This document shows positions 52,703 through 64,000 of a stretch of 64,000 nt of DNA, in pieces. Every line of letters starts with the position of its first letter. Position 1 is the stretch's first letter. The DNA is taken from contig JADJPQ010000026.1 of NCBI GenBank assembly GCA_016713175.1, positions 62,001 through 126,000 of the forward strand. The letters run 5' to 3'. The notes under the pieces were generated by a model, which worked only from the letters and a program-made list of their open reading frames with translations, was not told the origin of the DNA and searched no databases. The DNA is from Planctomycetota bacterium (GTDB lineage: Bacteria; Planctomycetota; UBA1135; UBA2386). A program made the position numbers and the translations under genes.

Positions 52703-52778
52703 GAGTTCCCGAGTTCCCGAGTTCCCGAGTTCCCGAGTTCCCGAGTTCGAGTTCCCGAGATCCCGAGTCCCCGATTCC
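52703..52778. repeat. Octamer tandem repeat (GAGTTCCC)n
   Basis: Five perfect head-to-tail GAGTTCCC units (52703-52742), a truncated GAGTTC, one further perfect unit (52749-52756) and three degenerate units. It ends 10 bp before the lexA -35 box. Confidence 0.9.
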
Positions 52779-52787
52779 ACACGGCCC

Positions 52788-52815
52788 TTGTAACCACACA
52801 AATGTGTGGTATAGA
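52788..52815 (+). promoter_or_regulatory. lexA promoter with palindromic operator
   Basis: A perfect inverted repeat ACCACACA-AA-TGTGTGGT (52793-52810) lies between TTGTAA (52788-52793) and TATAGA (52810-52815), spacing 16 bp, just upstream of lexA. The position is exactly where a LexA operator should autoregulate, but the sequence differs from the known CTGT-N8-ACAG and GAAC-N4-GTTC boxes. Confidence 0.65.
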
Positions 52816-52821
52816 GAAACC

Positions 52822-53484
52822 ATGGGCCGCACCCCGACAGGCCAGACCCGCACCCGCGTGCTCGCGTTCGTGCAAGAACGGCTGCTGGCCGGCACACCGC
52901 CCACGGTTCGCGAAGTCCAGCAGGCCATGGGGTTCCGTTCGGTCGGCACCGCGCGGCAACACCTCGACGCGCTGGTCGACACAGGCCAACTGACCCGCAC
53001 CGACGACAGCCAGCACCGCGGATTGCGGCTGCCGGGCAGGTCAACCGGCGGGCCAGGCGGCCGACCAACAGGCGGGCGCGGCAGCAGCCGCCCCCGCCTG
53101 GTCCCACTGCTCGGTCGCGTGCAGGCCGGCCCGCTGACCACCGCGCTGCAGGACATCGAAGACCACGTCGTCGTGACGACCCGCCATCCACCGACCGAAC
53201 TGTTCGCGCTGCGCGTCCGCGGCGACAGCATGGCGCCAGAGATCCTGGCCGACGACGTCGTGATCGTGCGCCGCCAACCCAAGGCCGAGCACGGCCAGCT
53301 CGTCGTCGCGATGGTCGACGACGAAGCGACGATCAAACGGCTGCACCGGCGCGGCTCCGGTGCGGATCTGCGGATCGAGTTGCGTGCGACCAACCCGCGC
53401 TATGCACCGATCGCGCCGGATCCGGCGGCTTTGGTGATTCTCGGACTGGTGATCGAGTTGCGACGGGAGTTCACGGGCGCATGA
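52822..53484 (+). CDS. lexA: LexA repressor
   Basis: A 220-residue SOS repressor. The N-terminal winged helix (PTVREVQQAMGFRSVGTARQHLDAL) binds DNA; the linker is unusually Gly/Arg-rich. The self-cleavage bond is Ala102-Gly103 (VQAGPL), with catalytic Ser136 (RGDSM) and Lys172 (ATIKRL). RecA filaments after DNA damage trigger cleavage, releasing the downstream operon. ATG 52822; the stop overlaps imuA by 4 bp, so repressor and mutagenesis genes are one unit. Confidence 0.95.
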   Translation: MGRTPTGQTRTRVLAFVQERLLAGTPPTVREVQQAMGFRSVGTARQHLDALVDTGQLTRTDDSQHRGLRLPGRSTGGPGGRPTGGRGSSRPRLVPLLGRVQAGPLTTALQDIEDHVVVTTRHPPTELFALRVRGDSMAPEILADDVVIVRRQPKAEHGQLVVAMVDDEATIKRLHRRGSGADLRIELRATNPRYAPIAPDPAALVILGLVIELRREFTGA

Positions 53485-54134
53485 AACCACACGATGACGA
53501 AGCGCCATTGCACACGGCGTCACGGCAAACGACGATGCTGCACACCGCGCCGGCAGTCACGACTGCCGGCGCGGTGCTGCCCTGGCTGCCGCCAGGCCGC
53601 ATCGTCGAACTGACCGGCCGCTTCGACAGTTCCTGCACGACGATGGCCGTCGCCGCGATCGCCCGTGCCCAAACCGACGGCGAAACCACCGCCTGGCTGC
53701 AAGCCGAAGACGGCCCCCTGTTCCCCCCCGACCTGCAACAAGGCGGTGTCGACCTCGACGCGCTGCTGGTCGTGCACGTGCCAGCCCGGACCGGCCCGCA
53801 CGGCATCCCGCGCGCGGCCGAACTGCTGCTGCAGTCCGGCGCGTTCGGCCTGTTGGTGCTCGACCTGCGTCCACACACGCCACCGCGCGGCGCGTGGCTG
53901 GCCCGCCTGCTGTCGGCCGCCCGTCAACACAAAAGCCGCGTGCTGCTGCTGACCGAGAACGCCACCGAATCGCTCGGCAGTCTCGTCAGCCTGCGCGTGC
54001 AACCGCGCCGTCGGCGCCGCGACCTCGCGTTCGCGATCGACCCGCACGTGCTGACCGACAAGCTGCACGGCCAGGGTCGCGCCGCCACGCAGGACCTCGC
54101 GACGACGCCACTGCACGTTCCCGAGGGACTGTGA
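53481..54134 (+). CDS. imuA: ImuA-like RecA-fold protein
   Basis: A 217-residue protein in the imuA position of a lexA-imuA-imuB-dnaE2 operon. It has RecA-core features (GRIVELTGRFDSSCTTMAVAAIA; VLVVHVPAR-like strand; LLVLDLRPH), but the P-loop position reads GRFDSSCTT, lacking the Gly-Lys of Walker A, so it probably does not hydrolyse ATP. ImuA homologues assist ImuB in damage-induced mutagenesis. Coupled to lexA by ATGA. Confidence 0.8.
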   Translation: MKPHDDEAPLHTASRQTTMLHTAPAVTTAGAVLPWLPPGRIVELTGRFDSSCTTMAVAAIARAQTDGETTAWLQAEDGPLFPPDLQQGGVDLDALLVVHVPARTGPHGIPRAAELLLQSGAFGLLVLDLRPHTPPRGAWLARLLSAARQHKSRVLLLTENATESLGSLVSLRVQPRRRRRDLAFAIDPHVLTDKLHGQGRAATQDLATTPLHVPEGL

Positions 54135-54152
54135 GCCCCGTGCCCACTGCCG

Positions 54153-55672
54153 ATGAACGCGCGTTTGCCAACTGCCGACGGCCGCCGCATCGCCTGCATC
54201 GACGTGCCGGCGCTGCCGCTGCAGATCGTGCTACGCGCGCATCCCGACTGGCACGATGACCCCGTCGTCGTCGTCGAAGACGACCGCCCGCAAGCCCGCA
54301 TCCTGTGGGCCAACCACCACGCCCGCCGCGAACAGATCATCCCCGGCCTGCGCTTCCAGCAAGCCAAAGCCCTGGTGCCGCGCGTGCACGCCGCCGCCGT
54401 CCCGCCGGCCGACATCGACCAGACCACCACCGAACTGCTGCGCCTGCTGCTCGCGTTCTCGCCCGAGATCGAACCCGCCCGCGATCAGCCCGGCCAGTTC
54501 TTCGCCGACGCCCACGGCCTGCACGCGCTCTACACCGGCCTCGATCACTGGGCGCACACCGTCCACCAGACGCTGACCGCGCGCCGCTTCGTCGCCGCGA
54601 TCGTCGTCGGCTTCACGCGCTTTGCCGTCGCCGCGCTGGCGCGCCAGCTCGCCAGCAAGAACTCCGGCTGGCTGGTGCTGCGCGATCTCGCCGACGAACA
54701 GACCCGCGCCGCCGCCGTGCCGCTGACCGCCCTCGACATCCCGTTTGCGCTGCGCGACCAGCTGCACACGCTGGGCCTGCAGACGCTCGGCGAGTTCCTG
54801 GCGCTGCCGCCCGCCGACCTGCGCCGGCGCTTTGGCGAACCGGCCGCCGCCCTGCACACCCGCGCCCACACCACCTGGGCACCGCTGACCGGCACCCGCC
54901 CCGCCGAGCCGGTCACGTTCGCGTTCGACTTCGAGCTGCCCGACACCGACCTGCAACGCCTGCTCGCCGCCTTCGCCGACCGCCTGCATGGCGCCCTGCA
55001 GCAACTCGCCGACCGCCGCCACCTGCTGACCGGCCTGCAGCTGACCCTGTTCCTCGAGCACCATCCACCGCATCGCGAACGGCTGACCACCGCCGCACCG
55101 ACCCGCGACACCGACCAGGTGCTCGAACTGGTCCGCCTGCGCCTCGAGCAGACCCGCCTGCCGTCGCCGATCGAACGCTTCGAGACGACGCTGGCCAGCG
55201 TCGAGGCCACGCGCCAGCAGCTCGAACTGCTGGCCACCGCCCGCCGCCGCGACCTCGCCGCCGCCGACCGCGCGCTGGCCCGGGTCCGCGCCGCGTTCGG
55301 CGATGCCGCGATCACCCGCGCCCGCTTGCTGCCGCACCATCTGCCCGAGCAGACGTTCCGCTATGAGCCGCTGACCAACCTGACGCTGCCGCGCGAGCGC
55401 ACCGCCGCACCATCCGCGCCGCGACCGCTGGTCCGCACGTTGCTGCGCGCACCACAACTGCTCGGCTCGCTGCCAGTCCACGAACCGGAATCCTGGTTGC
55501 CCGAGTTCGGCGCCGTGCAGCGCGCGCACGGTCCGTTCCGCGTGCGCTCCGGCTGGTGGCAACAGCTGGTCGAGCGCGACTACTTCTTTCTGGAGACCGA
55601 CCGCGGCGCGATCCTGTGGGTGTTCCACGACCGTCGGCAGCGCCGCTGGTACCTGCACGGACGCGTCGACTG

Positions 55673-55673
<1 letters not shown>
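54153..55673 (+). CDS. imuB: ImuB, Y-family polymerase homologue
   Basis: A 506-residue ImuB. The palm/finger-like region begins at IACIDVPALPLQIVLRAHPDW; the catalytic acidic residues of active Y-family polymerases are absent (the position after ACIDV lacks the DCDxFxA/SxE set), as usual for ImuB, which recruits DnaE2 to the sliding clamp. HhH/little-finger part follows (TLGLQTLGEFLALPPADLRRRFG). Starts at ATG 54153, 18 bp after imuA. Confidence 0.88.
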
Positions 55674-58747
<3,074 letters not shown>

Positions 58748-58809
58748 GCGCAAACTGCCCGCACCAACGGCGACAGATGACCCGTTCTCCGATCCGTTAG
58801 ACTGGCCCC

Positions 58810-61440
58810 ATGTCCACGAGCGGCGCCGACGCCGACGACTTCGAGAACCTGCTCGCCGAGGCGGTCGTTGCCCATGAACGCGGCGGCGACACCGCCGTCG
58901 GCGACCTGCTGACCCGCCACCCGGCCCACGCCGACGCGGTCCGGCGCAGCCTGCAGGATCTTGCCCGCTCCGGCCTGTTGCGCGCGCCGACGACGCACGG
59001 CCTGTACCCACAGCGCCTCGGCGAGTTCCAGCTGCTCGAACGGATCGGCAGCGGCGGCATGGGCGTAGTGTTCCTGGCCGAACAGCAGAGCCTGCGCCGC
59101 AAGGTCGCGGTCAAGATCGTCCGCCCCGAACTGCTGCTGTCCGACGTCGCCCGCGAACGCTTCCAGCGCGAGATCGAGACGATCGCGCAACTGCAGCACC
59201 CAGGCATCGTGCCGATCGTCGCGGTCGGCAGCGAAGGCGGCATCCCGTACTTCGCGATGGACTACGTCGCCGGCAAGACGCTGGATGACGTGATCACGAC
59301 GCTGCACGAACGCGATCCAGCGGCGCTGCACGGCAGCGACTTCGCCAGGACCATCGGTCTGCTCGGCGCGCGGACCGGCACCCAGGCAGCCCGGCTGTTC
59401 GCCGGCCCGTGGTGGGAGACGTGCGTTCGCGTGATCGCCTCGGTCGCCAGGACGATGGCCTATGTGCACGCCCGCGGCATCGTGCACCGCGATCTGAAGC
59501 CCTCCAATGTCGTGGTGACCCCGCTCGGCCAGACGCTGTTGCTCGACTTCGGCCTCGCGCACATGGCCCACGCCGAGAAGCTGACCCGCAGCGGTGCCGA
59601 GGTCGGTTCGCCGGCCTACATGTCGCCGGAGCAACTCCGCGGCGATGCGCTCGACGAACGCACCGATATCTACTCGCTGGCAGTGACGCTGCATCAGCTG
59701 CTGGCGCTGGAACTGCCGTTCGCCGGCGGCAGCAGCGACGATCTGCGGCGCCGGATCCTGACCGGCCAGCCGCGCCCGTTGCGACCCCGCAATCTGCCGC
59801 GCGAACTGGCGATCGTCGTCGCGGTCGCCATGGATCTCGATCGCGATCGTCGCTACCGCGACATGACCGGATTCGCCGCCGACCTCGAGGCCGTGCTGGC
59901 GCGTCAACCCATTGCCGCGCGACCGCTCGGGCTCGGCCTGCGCCTGGTCCGTTCGTGCCAACGCCACCCCGCGCGCGCTGCCGCCGCCGGCGTCGCCGTG
60001 CTGTTCTCCAGCCTGCTGCCGCTGTTGCTGTGGGCCGTGCAACGGGATGCCAATCAGCAGCTCGATCAGGCCCTGACGCTGGCCACCGCCGACTATGGCG
60101 ATGCCCGGGCCGCGATCGAGCGGATGCTGGTCGACTTCGGCTACTCGGAACTGCACGGCATCCCGCAGGCCGAACCACTGCGCGCCAACATGCTGCGCAC
60201 CGCCGTGCAATACTACGAACGCCTGGCGACACGGCGACCGGACGATCTCGCGCTGATGGCCGACCTGGCGGTCGCCCGACGGGCGCTCGGCACCGTGCTG
60301 CGCGAGGTCGGTGACCAGCCGGGCGCGGTGGCCGAACTGCAAGCCGCACTCACCGTGCTCGATCGCGACGATCTGCCACGCCATGGCGAACTGCCGATGC
60401 ACGCCGCCATCGGCCACAAGGCCCTGGCCAAAGCGTTCCGCGACCTCGGGCGGCTCGACGACGCCCTGCGCGAGGTCGCAGCGATGACCGCCTGCCTGCA
60501 ACGACTGGCGCGCGAACGGCCGAACGACTTCGACACCCGCATCCAGAGTGCGGAGGCCGACAACCTGCGCGCCGACTTGCTGCAACGCGCCAATCGACCC
60601 GGCGACCACGAGGCGGCGCTGCGCGCGGCCCTGGCCAGCAAGCGGGAGCTGCTGCGCGACTTCCCCGATCACGAACTGGCCGTGCAGGGTGTCGCCGTGC
60701 AGTGCATCAATGTCGCCGATGCATTGCGGGCCGATCCCCTGACCGCCGCGGAGGCGGTCGCGCTGTATCGCGAGGCGATCGCCACGGTGCAAGGCCGAAC
60801 GTTCTCCGCCGGCGAACGGGCGATGGGTGAACAACTGCTCGGCGACGCCCGGGCGAGCCTCGGGGTCATCGCGCTGCGGGCCGGCGACGCCAACGCTGCG
60901 ACCGCCGAACTCGAACCGGCGCTGGCCACCCGGGCGGCGTTGATCCGCGACTTCCCCACGACCCTGCGGCACCATCTCCGCTACGCCGAGGCCCAGCTGC
61001 TGGTTGCCGACCTGCGCTGCCGTCAAGGCCGTTTCGCCGACGCCGAGACTCTGGCGCGCGAAGCGTTGGGGCGCACCGGACCACACCTGGGCGACGGCGT
61101 CGAACGAGCGCCCTGGCGCTCCTGCCGGGCCGAGGCCCAGGCCAGGATCGGCATCGCGATGCTCGCTCGAGGGCAAGTCGGAGAACCGTTGGCGCTGCTG
61201 GCCGAACTGCAGAGTCGCAGCGATCCGCATGACCGCCTCGCGGCCGCACTGCTGGCCGCGGCCTTGGCGACCACGGCCGCTGGCGACGAACGGAGCCGGG
61301 CGCAGCATCGGCAGACGGCGATCGCGGCGGCATTGGCGGCCAGCAACGCCGGCGCCGATTGCCGACCACTGCTCGCCGATCCGGTGTTCGCACCGCTGCG
61401 CGACGATCCGGCGCTGGCCGATCTCCGCGCCGCGCGCTGA
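58810..61440 (+). CDS. Membrane Ser/Thr protein kinase with TPR tail
   Basis: An 876-residue kinase of the same layout as that at 23233. N-terminal helical domain, then kinase at about 75-360: RIGSGGMGVVFLAE, VAVKIV, HRDLKPSNVVV, DFGLAHMA, SPAYMSPEQL. Transmembrane helix AAAAGVAVLFSSLLPLLLWAV near 395-415, then helical repeats to the end. ATG 58810. It abuts the convergent PH-domain gene (stop codons adjacent). Confidence 0.9.
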   Translation: MSTSGADADDFENLLAEAVVAHERGGDTAVGDLLTRHPAHADAVRRSLQDLARSGLLRAPTTHGLYPQRLGEFQLLERIGSGGMGVVFLAEQQSLRRKVAVKIVRPELLLSDVARERFQREIETIAQLQHPGIVPIVAVGSEGGIPYFAMDYVAGKTLDDVITTLHERDPAALHGSDFARTIGLLGARTGTQAARLFAGPWWETCVRVIASVARTMAYVHARGIVHRDLKPSNVVVTPLGQTLLLDFGLAHMAHAEKLTRSGAEVGSPAYMSPEQLRGDALDERTDIYSLAVTLHQLLALELPFAGGSSDDLRRRILTGQPRPLRPRNLPRELAIVVAVAMDLDRDRRYRDMTGFAADLEAVLARQPIAARPLGLGLRLVRSCQRHPARAAAAGVAVLFSSLLPLLLWAVQRDANQQLDQALTLATADYGDARAAIERMLVDFGYSELHGIPQAEPLRANMLRTAVQYYERLATRRPDDLALMADLAVARRALGTVLREVGDQPGAVAELQAALTVLDRDDLPRHGELPMHAAIGHKALAKAFRDLGRLDDALREVAAMTACLQRLARERPNDFDTRIQSAEADNLRADLLQRANRPGDHEAALRAALASKRELLRDFPDHELAVQGVAVQCINVADALRADPLTAAEAVALYREAIATVQGRTFSAGERAMGEQLLGDARASLGVIALRAGDANAATAELEPALATRAALIRDFPTTLRHHLRYAEAQLLVADLRCRQGRFADAETLAREALGRTGPHLGDGVERAPWRSCRAEAQARIGIAMLARGQVGEPLALLAELQSRSDPHDRLAAALLAAALATTAAGDERSRAQHRQTAIAAALAASNAGADCRPLLADPVFAPLRDDPALADLRAAR

Positions 61441-63000
61441 TCAACGCCAAGCCGTCCGCCGCCAGTCGTTCGCTGCCGACGCGGCCGCGCGCGCCGCGAG
61501 CCGCGCCTGCAAGGCAACGATGTCGGCCTTGACCAGGTCCGGCAACCGACTCGGCGACCCACCGGCGACATACACGGTCAGATCCCCGAGCCCGAACAGC
61601 CGCTGCAGTGGCGAACGCCGCGCCACCGCCGACTGCACCTTCGCCGCCGGCACGAACGCGACGTAGCGCCCGAGGATGCCAAAGCGCAGCGCCAGGACCT
61701 CGTCGTCGCAGGCCCACGCCAGATTGCCCCACGACAGCACGCCGATCAGGAACCACACCGGCAGCAGCAGCAGCGCCAGCAATCCCCATGGCCCGGAAAG
61801 CGGCATCGCCACCGCCAGCGCGAGCGCGGCGAGCAATGCGCCCTGGATCCCGTAGCGGCCGATCAGCCGCGGGGACGCGCGCCGCCAAGCGAACTGCGCC
61901 CGTTCGATACCGACCACCAGCGCCGGCAACGCCGCGAACGCCGCGTCGAGTCGCGCCATCGGCACGACGATGTCCCAACCGCCGGTCGATTCATCGCCAG
62001 CGGCGCGGTTCTGTCCGGCACTGTCCGCCTTGACCACGGCGAGTCCGAGCAGCCGCCGCAACCAGGTCTGCTCGACCGTCACCCGCTGCACGCGTCGCCG
62101 CGGCAGCGTCTTGCTGCGGGTCGTCAGCAAGCCGTAGCGCCGTTGCAACACGTCGCCGCGCAGCGTCAGCCGGAAGCCGTGGAACATCACCAGATTGCCG
62201 AGCGCCGACATCACGACCGAGGCCACCATCACGGCAACGACGAGGCCGACGAGCGCGACCACCACCCAGACGAACGGGAAGCTCCGGACCCAGTCGAAGA
62301 ACGAATCGGCCACGCCGCGCAGCCGCACCGCCAGTCCCAGCGAATCGGCGAGCTGCAGTGACGCGAATCCCGACACCAGGATCGCCCCCACGCGCAGATC
62401 GGTGAACCCCCGCAGCAGCAGATCGCCGGTCGACGCCGTCAACACGGTCCACTCCGGTTCTTGCACCACGGGCGCGGTCACCGGCACACCGACCACCGCC
62501 GCCTGCCGTTCCGCAGCCCGCTGCTGGCGCGTCGCCAGCAGCACTTCGCGCAACCGTTCGGCGGCCGACCGATCGAGCGAATCGAGCGTGGCCTCGGCGC
62601 CCTTGCCGGCCGCGGTCTCGACGGCAACGACCACCAGCCCAAGGACGCGCCGCAGCAGCGTCGATTCGAAGCCGAGGTCCTGGATCCGATCGACCGGGAT
62701 CCGCCGTTCCTGCCGTTCGAGGATGCCCTCGCGCGTCACCAGTTCATCCGGCGTCAGGGTGTACTGGAACGTCAGGTAGCGGATCAGCGCATGGCCGAGA
62801 TGGCCGAGGAACAGCACCGCGGCGACCACCAGGAACCAGCGCTCGAAGACGATGCCGAACACGACCGCGAACGCGGCGTTGCGCAGCGCGTCGATCAGCT
62901 TCAGCAGCAGGATCGCCGGGTGCAGGTGGCCTTGCGCCAGCACCACCGACGGCGCCGTCGCGACACCGCTGGCCACCAGCGGCGGTTCAGACGACGTCAT
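61441..63000 (-). CDS. Large bacterial PH-domain (YdbT-type) membrane protein
   Basis: A 519-residue polytopic protein with repeated bPH2 (DUF304) domains: YTLTPDELVTREGILERQERRIPVDRIQDL, VQRVTVEQTWLRRLLGL and VLALRFGILGRYVAFVPAAKVQ blocks, each followed by a GL-type loop, interleaved with helix pairs (AFAVVFGIVFERWFLVVAAVLF; VWVVVALVGLVVAVMVASVV). Homologues YdbT/YdbS form a membrane complex of poorly known role, linked to antimicrobial resistance in Bacillus. Start overlaps the upstream yvdbS-like gene by 14 bp. Confidence 0.88.
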   Translation of the reverse strand: MTSSEPPLVASGVATAPSVVLAQGHLHPAILLLKLIDALRNAAFAVVFGIVFERWFLVVAAVLFLGHLGHALIRYLTFQYTLTPDELVTREGILERQERRIPVDRIQDLGFESTLLRRVLGLVVVAVETAAGKGAEATLDSLDRSAAERLREVLLATRQQRAAERQAAVVGVPVTAPVVQEPEWTVLTASTGDLLLRGFTDLRVGAILVSGFASLQLADSLGLAVRLRGVADSFFDWVRSFPFVWVVVALVGLVVAVMVASVVMSALGNLVMFHGFRLTLRGDVLQRRYGLLTTRSKTLPRRRVQRVTVEQTWLRRLLGLAVVKADSAGQNRAAGDESTGGWDIVVPMARLDAAFAALPALVVGIERAQFAWRRASPRLIGRYGIQGALLAALALAVAMPLSGPWGLLALLLLPVWFLIGVLSWGNLAWACDDEVLALRFGILGRYVAFVPAAKVQSAVARRSPLQRLFGLGDLTVYVAGGSPSRLPDLVKADIVALQARLAARAAASAANDWRRTAWR

Positions 63001-63523
63001 CGCCCCGCGCCAGCAGGATCTGATCGCGCAGCCGCTGCGCCTGTTCGGGCAGCAGACCGGGCACGCGGAACGCGGAGCCTTCGTTGCCGGCCGTGTGCAC
63101 GACGAGCGTCGCCAGGCCGAACAGCCGCTCGATCGGGCCGCGCATCAGATCGACGTGCTGCATGCGGCGCACCGGCACGATCCGTTCTTCGCGCCACAGG
63201 ATGCCGTAGCGCATGTGCAGCAGATCGTGCGCGAAGCCATAGCGCCAGAAGCGGAACGACAGCGGCGGCCCCACCAGCGCCTGCAGCAGCACGATCGAGC
63301 CGAGCGTGATCGCGACCGGGTTGGCCAGCCACAGCCACTTTTCAGCGTGGTCGCGGATGAACCAATGGCCGCCGAACAACAGGCCGCCCAGGATCACGGC
63401 GCCGATCAGGTCCATCACGTACCAGTACGCGACCGTGCGCGGTTGCAGTCGTTCGAGACCACCCCCCGCCGGCGCCCCGGCAGGCGGAACCATCGACGGG
63501 AGCACCGGCGGAATGTCCGTCAT
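62987..63523 (-). CDS. Small bacterial PH-domain (YdbS-type) membrane protein
   Basis: A 178-residue partner of the preceding gene: two helices (DLIGAVILGGLLFGGHWFI; VAITLGSIVLLQAL) then one bPH2 domain (LLHMRYGILWREERIVPVRR, MQHVDLMRGPIERLFGLATL). The overlapping order small-then-large matches ydbS-ydbT operons. ATG 63523. Confidence 0.88.
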   Translation of the reverse strand: MTDIPPVLPSMVPPAGAPAGGGLERLQPRTVAYWYVMDLIGAVILGGLLFGGHWFIRDHAEKWLWLANPVAITLGSIVLLQALVGPPLSFRFWRYGFAHDLLHMRYGILWREERIVPVRRMQHVDLMRGPIERLFGLATLVVHTAGNEGSAFRVPGLLPEQAQRLRDQILLARGDDVV

Positions 63524-63528
63524 GCCAG

Positions 63529-63732
63529 TCAGCGGTTGCCCGGTTCGACCGGCGCCGTGGCCTTGACCTTGCCCTTCTTGCCGGATGCCGGCGGCTTCAT
63601 CTGCTCATGGAGCAGCAGGTAGCCGGCGCCAAGGATCAAGGCCGCGAGCAGGAACGCGAGCTTCTTCGACCACGGCCGGCAGGCCTGCAGGTCCTGGGTC
63701 GCCAGCAGCGTCAGGTCAGGGCGGTACGACAC
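63529..63732 (-). CDS. Small single-pass membrane protein
   Basis: A 67-residue protein from GTG 63732: a polar N-terminus, one helix (KKLAFLLAALILGAGYLLL) and a Lys/Pro-rich tail. It sits 14 bp after the radical SAM gene's stop and 5 bp before the PH-domain gene, so it is probably co-transcribed. No family recognised. It lacks the Gly/Asn-rich repeats of known cyclophane-RiPP precursors. Confidence 0.55.
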   Translation of the reverse strand: MSYRPDLTLLATQDLQACRPWSKKLAFLLAALILGAGYLLLHEQMKPPASGKKGKVKATAPVEPGNR

Positions 63733-63746
63733 GCCGGCAGTGTAGC

Positions 63747-64000
63747 TCAGGCCCGCGCGGCGGCCAGCGCCGACTCGACGCGGGCCAGCACGACGTCGGC
63801 GAGGACCTGCCGGGTCAGCCGGCAGTGCGCCGTCGCGGTGGCAGCGAACGTTCCCCGCTCCGCGAGCTTGTTGGACGGACAGCCGCCACCGCACAGCCGG
63901 AAGTACTCGCATTGCTGCCGGCAGGCCGAGATGCCCTGTTCGATCGCCGCATGCAGCGGACCGAACGCCGGGCCCTCGGCGAGTTCGTCGAGCGACTGCT
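63747..64000 (-). CDS. Radical SAM/SPASM peptide maturase, C-terminal part (5' end outside window)
   Basis: The last 84 residues of a gene entering from the right. The tail (ISACRQQCEYFRLCGGGCPSNK then THCRLT-like AHCRLTRQVLADVVL) has the Cys spacing C-x3-C-x5-C-x3-C ... C of SPASM auxiliary-cluster domains, and is most like the GrrM/OscB-type cyclophane-forming maturases (CEYFxxCGGG-PxNK). Such enzymes cross-link residues in ribosomal peptides. The radical SAM CxxxCxxC domain and any precursor gene would lie beyond base 64000. Confidence 0.75.
   Translation of the reverse strand, partial: QSLDELAEGPAFGPLHAAIEQGISACRQQCEYFRLCGGGCPSNKLAERGTFAATATAHCRLTRQVLADVVLARVESALAAARA

Noticed and set aside
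52703..52778. CRISPR-like short repeats
   Set aside because: Octamers run head to tail without spacers; no cas genes nearby.
54231..55658. Minus-strand 475-codon frame opposite imuB and similar frames opposite dnaE2
   Set aside because: Gln/Gly/Ala-rich shadows of conserved polymerase genes.

Overview
The window is about 64 kb of very G+C-rich bacterial DNA. It most resembles an uncultured-type Planctomycetota lineage, which is an inference from gene content: membrane-anchored Ser/Thr kinases with TPR or SUMF1 tails, an ECF-type sigma factor beside a kinase, many secreted FG-GAP/VCBS and kelch proteins whose signal peptides end in Ala-Gln, and frequent GTG/TTG starts. I found no rRNA, tRNA or CRISPR array.

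Layout. 1-2.4 kb: a cut-off questin-oxidase-like gene and an M17 aminopeptidase. 2.4-6.1 kb: an accessory island. It holds a lower-G+C three-gene operon (sigma-like regulator with a (GA)28 tract inside its reading frame, Cys-rich secreted protein, membrane-anchored protein) bounded by perfect 274-bp direct repeats of the aminopeptidase 3' end, followed by a patchwork of broken gene ends and a small CDGSH protein. 6.1-11 kb: kelch protein and modular amidase. 11-15.7 kb: surface-glycan genes (flippase, glycosyltransferase, sugar aminotransferase, phytanoyl-CoA-dioxygenase-like oxygenase). 16-23.2 kb: secreted FG-GAP protein, secreted protein, metalloprotease, argJ. 23.2-32.3 kb: kinase, putative nucleotidyltransferase toxin-antitoxin pair with a palindromic promoter, M28 peptidase, kinase-SUMF1 fusion divergent from a sigma factor. 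32.3-45 kb: secreted proteins interleaved with a dgcN-dgcA-type D-glutamate pair and a deoxyhypusine-synthase-like gene. 45-52.5 kb: hydrolases, an orphan FlgG-like lipoprotein, ankyrin protein, Bpt, TPR protein and a RAYT transposase. 52.7-58.7 kb: an SOS mutagenesis operon lexA-imuA-imuB-dnaE2. 58.8-64 kb: another kinase, paired bacterial PH-domain membrane proteins, and the end of a radical SAM/SPASM peptide maturase.

Themes. Ten predicted secreted proteins with unrelated bodies (kelch, FG-GAP, amidase, unknown) share a C-terminal beta-rich tail with the pattern (I/L/V)P-x(n)-L-x-G-x-x-(V/F)-F-x-Q, a candidate sorting or surface-attachment domain. The best candidate for an undescribed system is the 2.4-5.2 kb cassette: a regulator whose frame could be switched by dinucleotide slippage, translationally coupled to two exported proteins, in a segment that recombination between its flanking repeats could remove while leaving the host gene intact. 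Start codons were chosen from ribosome-binding sites, overlaps and signal peptides; where they are doubtful this is stated.
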